64,000 nt of DNA from Acidimicrobiaceae bacterium (GTDB taxonomy: Bacteria; Actinomycetota; Acidimicrobiia; Acidimicrobiales; RAAP-2). Positions 62,556-64,000 of the stretch are shown in pieces. How positions within the stretch are numbered: position 1 is the stretch's first letter; each line of letters starts with the position of its first letter. Both the position numbers and the translations under genes were made by a program. Below the pieces are notes generated by a model. That model made no database searches. It was not told the origin of the DNA and saw nothing but the letters and a program-made list of their open reading frames with translations. The stretch lies in NCBI GenBank assembly GCA_003162475.1, contig PMOI01000023.1, forward strand, positions 62,001-126,000. Reading direction: 5' to 3'.

Positions 62556-63301
62556 TGAGTCTCGACGCCACACGGCTCCGCGCGGTCGTCCATAAGGAAC
62601 TATTGGACTACCGGCGCAAACGGGCCATCGTCGTGTCGATGGTTCTCCTGCCGATCCTCTTCCTCGTGGAACCCGTCGTTTCGATCTTTGTCGCCGCGCC
62701 GTCGGAGTCGAGTTCTGCCCTGGATTCATTCGTCATCCTTCCTCTCCTTTACATGCTCTTGATCGCGGTCGTCATGCCGAGCACCCTCGCCGCCTTTACC
62801 GTGGTCGGCGAACGTGAACAGGGAACGCTTGAACCCTTGCTCACCACGCCACTTCGCGAACAAGAGTTCATCATCGGCAAGGGGGCGGCGGTCATGATCC
62901 CCTCAGTAGCCCTCTCGTACCTGGTGTACGGACTCTTCCTTCTCGCCGTTGAACTGTTCGCCCACCCCGCCGTCGCCACGGCTGTCTTCCACAATGGTCC
63001 GATACTCCTAGCGTTGTTCCTCTTCGCTCCCCTGGTGGCCGGTTGGTCCGTCGTGGTTGGAATGGCCGTGTCGGTCAGGGCCAGCGAAGTCCGCGTCGCC
63101 CAGCAGTTGGGGATGCTCGCGAGCCTCCCAATCACTGGCGTGGTCCTGTTGTTGGCAATCGGAGTCATCCATCCGACTTTCCCTGTCGCGATCGCGTTCG
63201 CGGCCGGGTTGCTCGTGATCGACCTGATAACGCTTCGAATCGTGTCACGGATGTTCGATCGCGAACGGCTCGTGATTGGAACCAAGGCCACGAGATCGTG
63301 A
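62552..63301 (+). CDS. ABC-2-type permease
   Basis: Membrane protein of 249 aa with six helices. The N-terminal HKELLDYRRKRAIVVSMVLLP and the conserved FTVVGEREQGTLEPLLTTPLRE after helix 2 are typical of ABC-2 exporters. It overlaps the ATPase gene by 4 bp, so the two form one transporter. Substrate unknown. An ATG three bases on (62555) is equally possible. Confidence 0.88.
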
Positions 63302-63592
63302 ACGGTACGCGCGTCGCGACAACCTTAAGCCCGCCGATCTCGCCGCGCGATGGCTGAATCGAAAACCAAGTAACGAGCATCGAAGACCTTGCTCGAAACT
63401 GAGCGAAAGTCCGGATGGGCCACACCCAGGTTTCGGTCAACTTGAACGACCGTGGGCACCGAGAAACAGTCAGATTCAGCTGACCAGATGTGATAAAAAA
63501 AGAAGCGCGCACTCATTCTTCTTTCATGAACTGTGCAAGTAAGAGGCGTTTCGCCATCGTGCGACGCCCATAGTGAACGGGCACACTCGTCA

Positions 63593-64000
63593 ATGGAACT
63601 AAGAATCTTCACTGAGCCCCAACAAGGAGCAACCTACGACCAGTTGCTCGCGATAGCACTCGCCGCCGAGGAAGGTGGCTTCGGTGCTTTCTTCCGCTCC
63701 GATCACTATCTGAAGATGGGTGAGGTGAGTGGTCTTCCCGGCCCGACCGACGCCTGGATCACGCTGGCTGCACTGGCACGAGACACGAAGCGAATCCGCC
63801 TCGGCACCCTGCTCACCGCCGCGACGTTCCGCTATCCGGGCTCGCTCGCGATCGCCGTTGCTCAAGTTGACGCGATGAGCGGCGGTCGCGTGGAACTCGG
63901 GCTGGGCGCGGGGTGGTTCGAAGAAGAGCACACTGCCTACGGCATGGCGTTCCCCTCCGTTGGCGAACGATTCGAGAGGCTGGAAGAGCAACTTGGCATC
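63593..64000 (+). CDS. LLM-class F420-dependent oxidoreductase, truncated by window end
   Basis: The first 136 codons are present with no stop. The sequence has the LLM family markers: FRSDHYLKMGE near residue 35, RIRLGTLLTAATFRYPGSLA near 73, and RVELGLGAGWFEEEHTAYG near 100. The AGWFEEEH and early motifs favour F420 over FMN as cofactor. The plus-strand gene continues to the right of the window. Confidence 0.9.
   Translation, partial: MELRIFTEPQQGATYDQLLAIALAAEEGGFGAFFRSDHYLKMGEVSGLPGPTDAWITLAALARDTKRIRLGTLLTAATFRYPGSLAIAVAQVDAMSGGRVELGLGAGWFEEEHTAYGMAFPSVGERFERLEEQLGI

Overview
The window looks like chromosomal DNA from a mid-GC actinobacterium, most plausibly of the class Acidimicrobiia. 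The indications are F420/flavin-type enzymes (a PPOX-fold protein and two luciferase-like oxidoreductases), frequent GTG and TTG starts, genes that appear leaderless, and a six-gene membrane complex in the order known from Mycobacterium tuberculosis Rv0081-Rv0087. The taxonomic placement is inferred from protein character only; there is no rRNA gene or complete tRNA here.

Layout. 1-3.4 kb: an AT-richer flank with a secreted beta/gamma-crystallin-like protein, an ECF sigma factor and the start of a probable anti-sigma gene (minus strand), then a three-gene operon of unknown function. This flank ends at the 3' half of a tRNA-Ala(GGC) gene, so it may be the end of an integrated element. 3.5-12.1 kb: YihY-type membrane protein, F420 PPOX protein, Lon protease with a CIRCE-like operator, an SDR, a nucleotidyltransferase-fold protein and an APC permease. 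12.1-16.7 kb: a compact catabolic operon (BtpA family, phosphoesterase, FGGY kinase, TIM-barrel isomerase) divergent from the permease, with a LacI-type palindrome between them. 16.8-25.3 kb: CDF transporter, DUF2237, PQ-loop protein, an MFS/MarR pair, and diaminobutyrate aminotransferase plus decarboxylase (1,3-diaminopropane synthesis). 25.4-36.6 kb: a transporter and oxidoreductase region with four MFS genes and two paralogous TetR genes that share the same operator-like sequence.

36.6-44.1 kb: an ArsR-type regulator and six genes related to energy-converting hydrogenases and complex I. The large subunit lacks every cysteine expected to bind Ni-Fe, while the small subunit keeps its Fe-S cysteines, so the complex probably does not make or use H2. 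44.4-46 kb: a CoA-transferase of the succinyl-CoA:acetate type. 46.4-48.9 kb: a STAND-type NTPase with C-terminal TPR-like repeats, two of them almost identical at DNA level.

49.6-55.9 kb: a polyhydroxyalkanoate (PHA) locus: two SDR reductases, a PhaZ-like hydrolase, a PHA synthase, an XRE regulator and two phasin-like proteins. Three copies of an 18-bp palindrome each contain the -35 box of a sigma70-type promoter, in front of the synthase and of each phasin. The synthase carries an N-terminal domain resembling the nearby phasin. 56-64 kb: small metallopeptidase, SGNH hydrolase, 3-methyladenine glycosylase I, MsrB-MsrA, an ABC exporter whose ATPase has an unusual N-terminal domain, and a truncated LLM oxidoreductase at the window edge.

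No CRISPR array, insertion sequence or prophage was seen.
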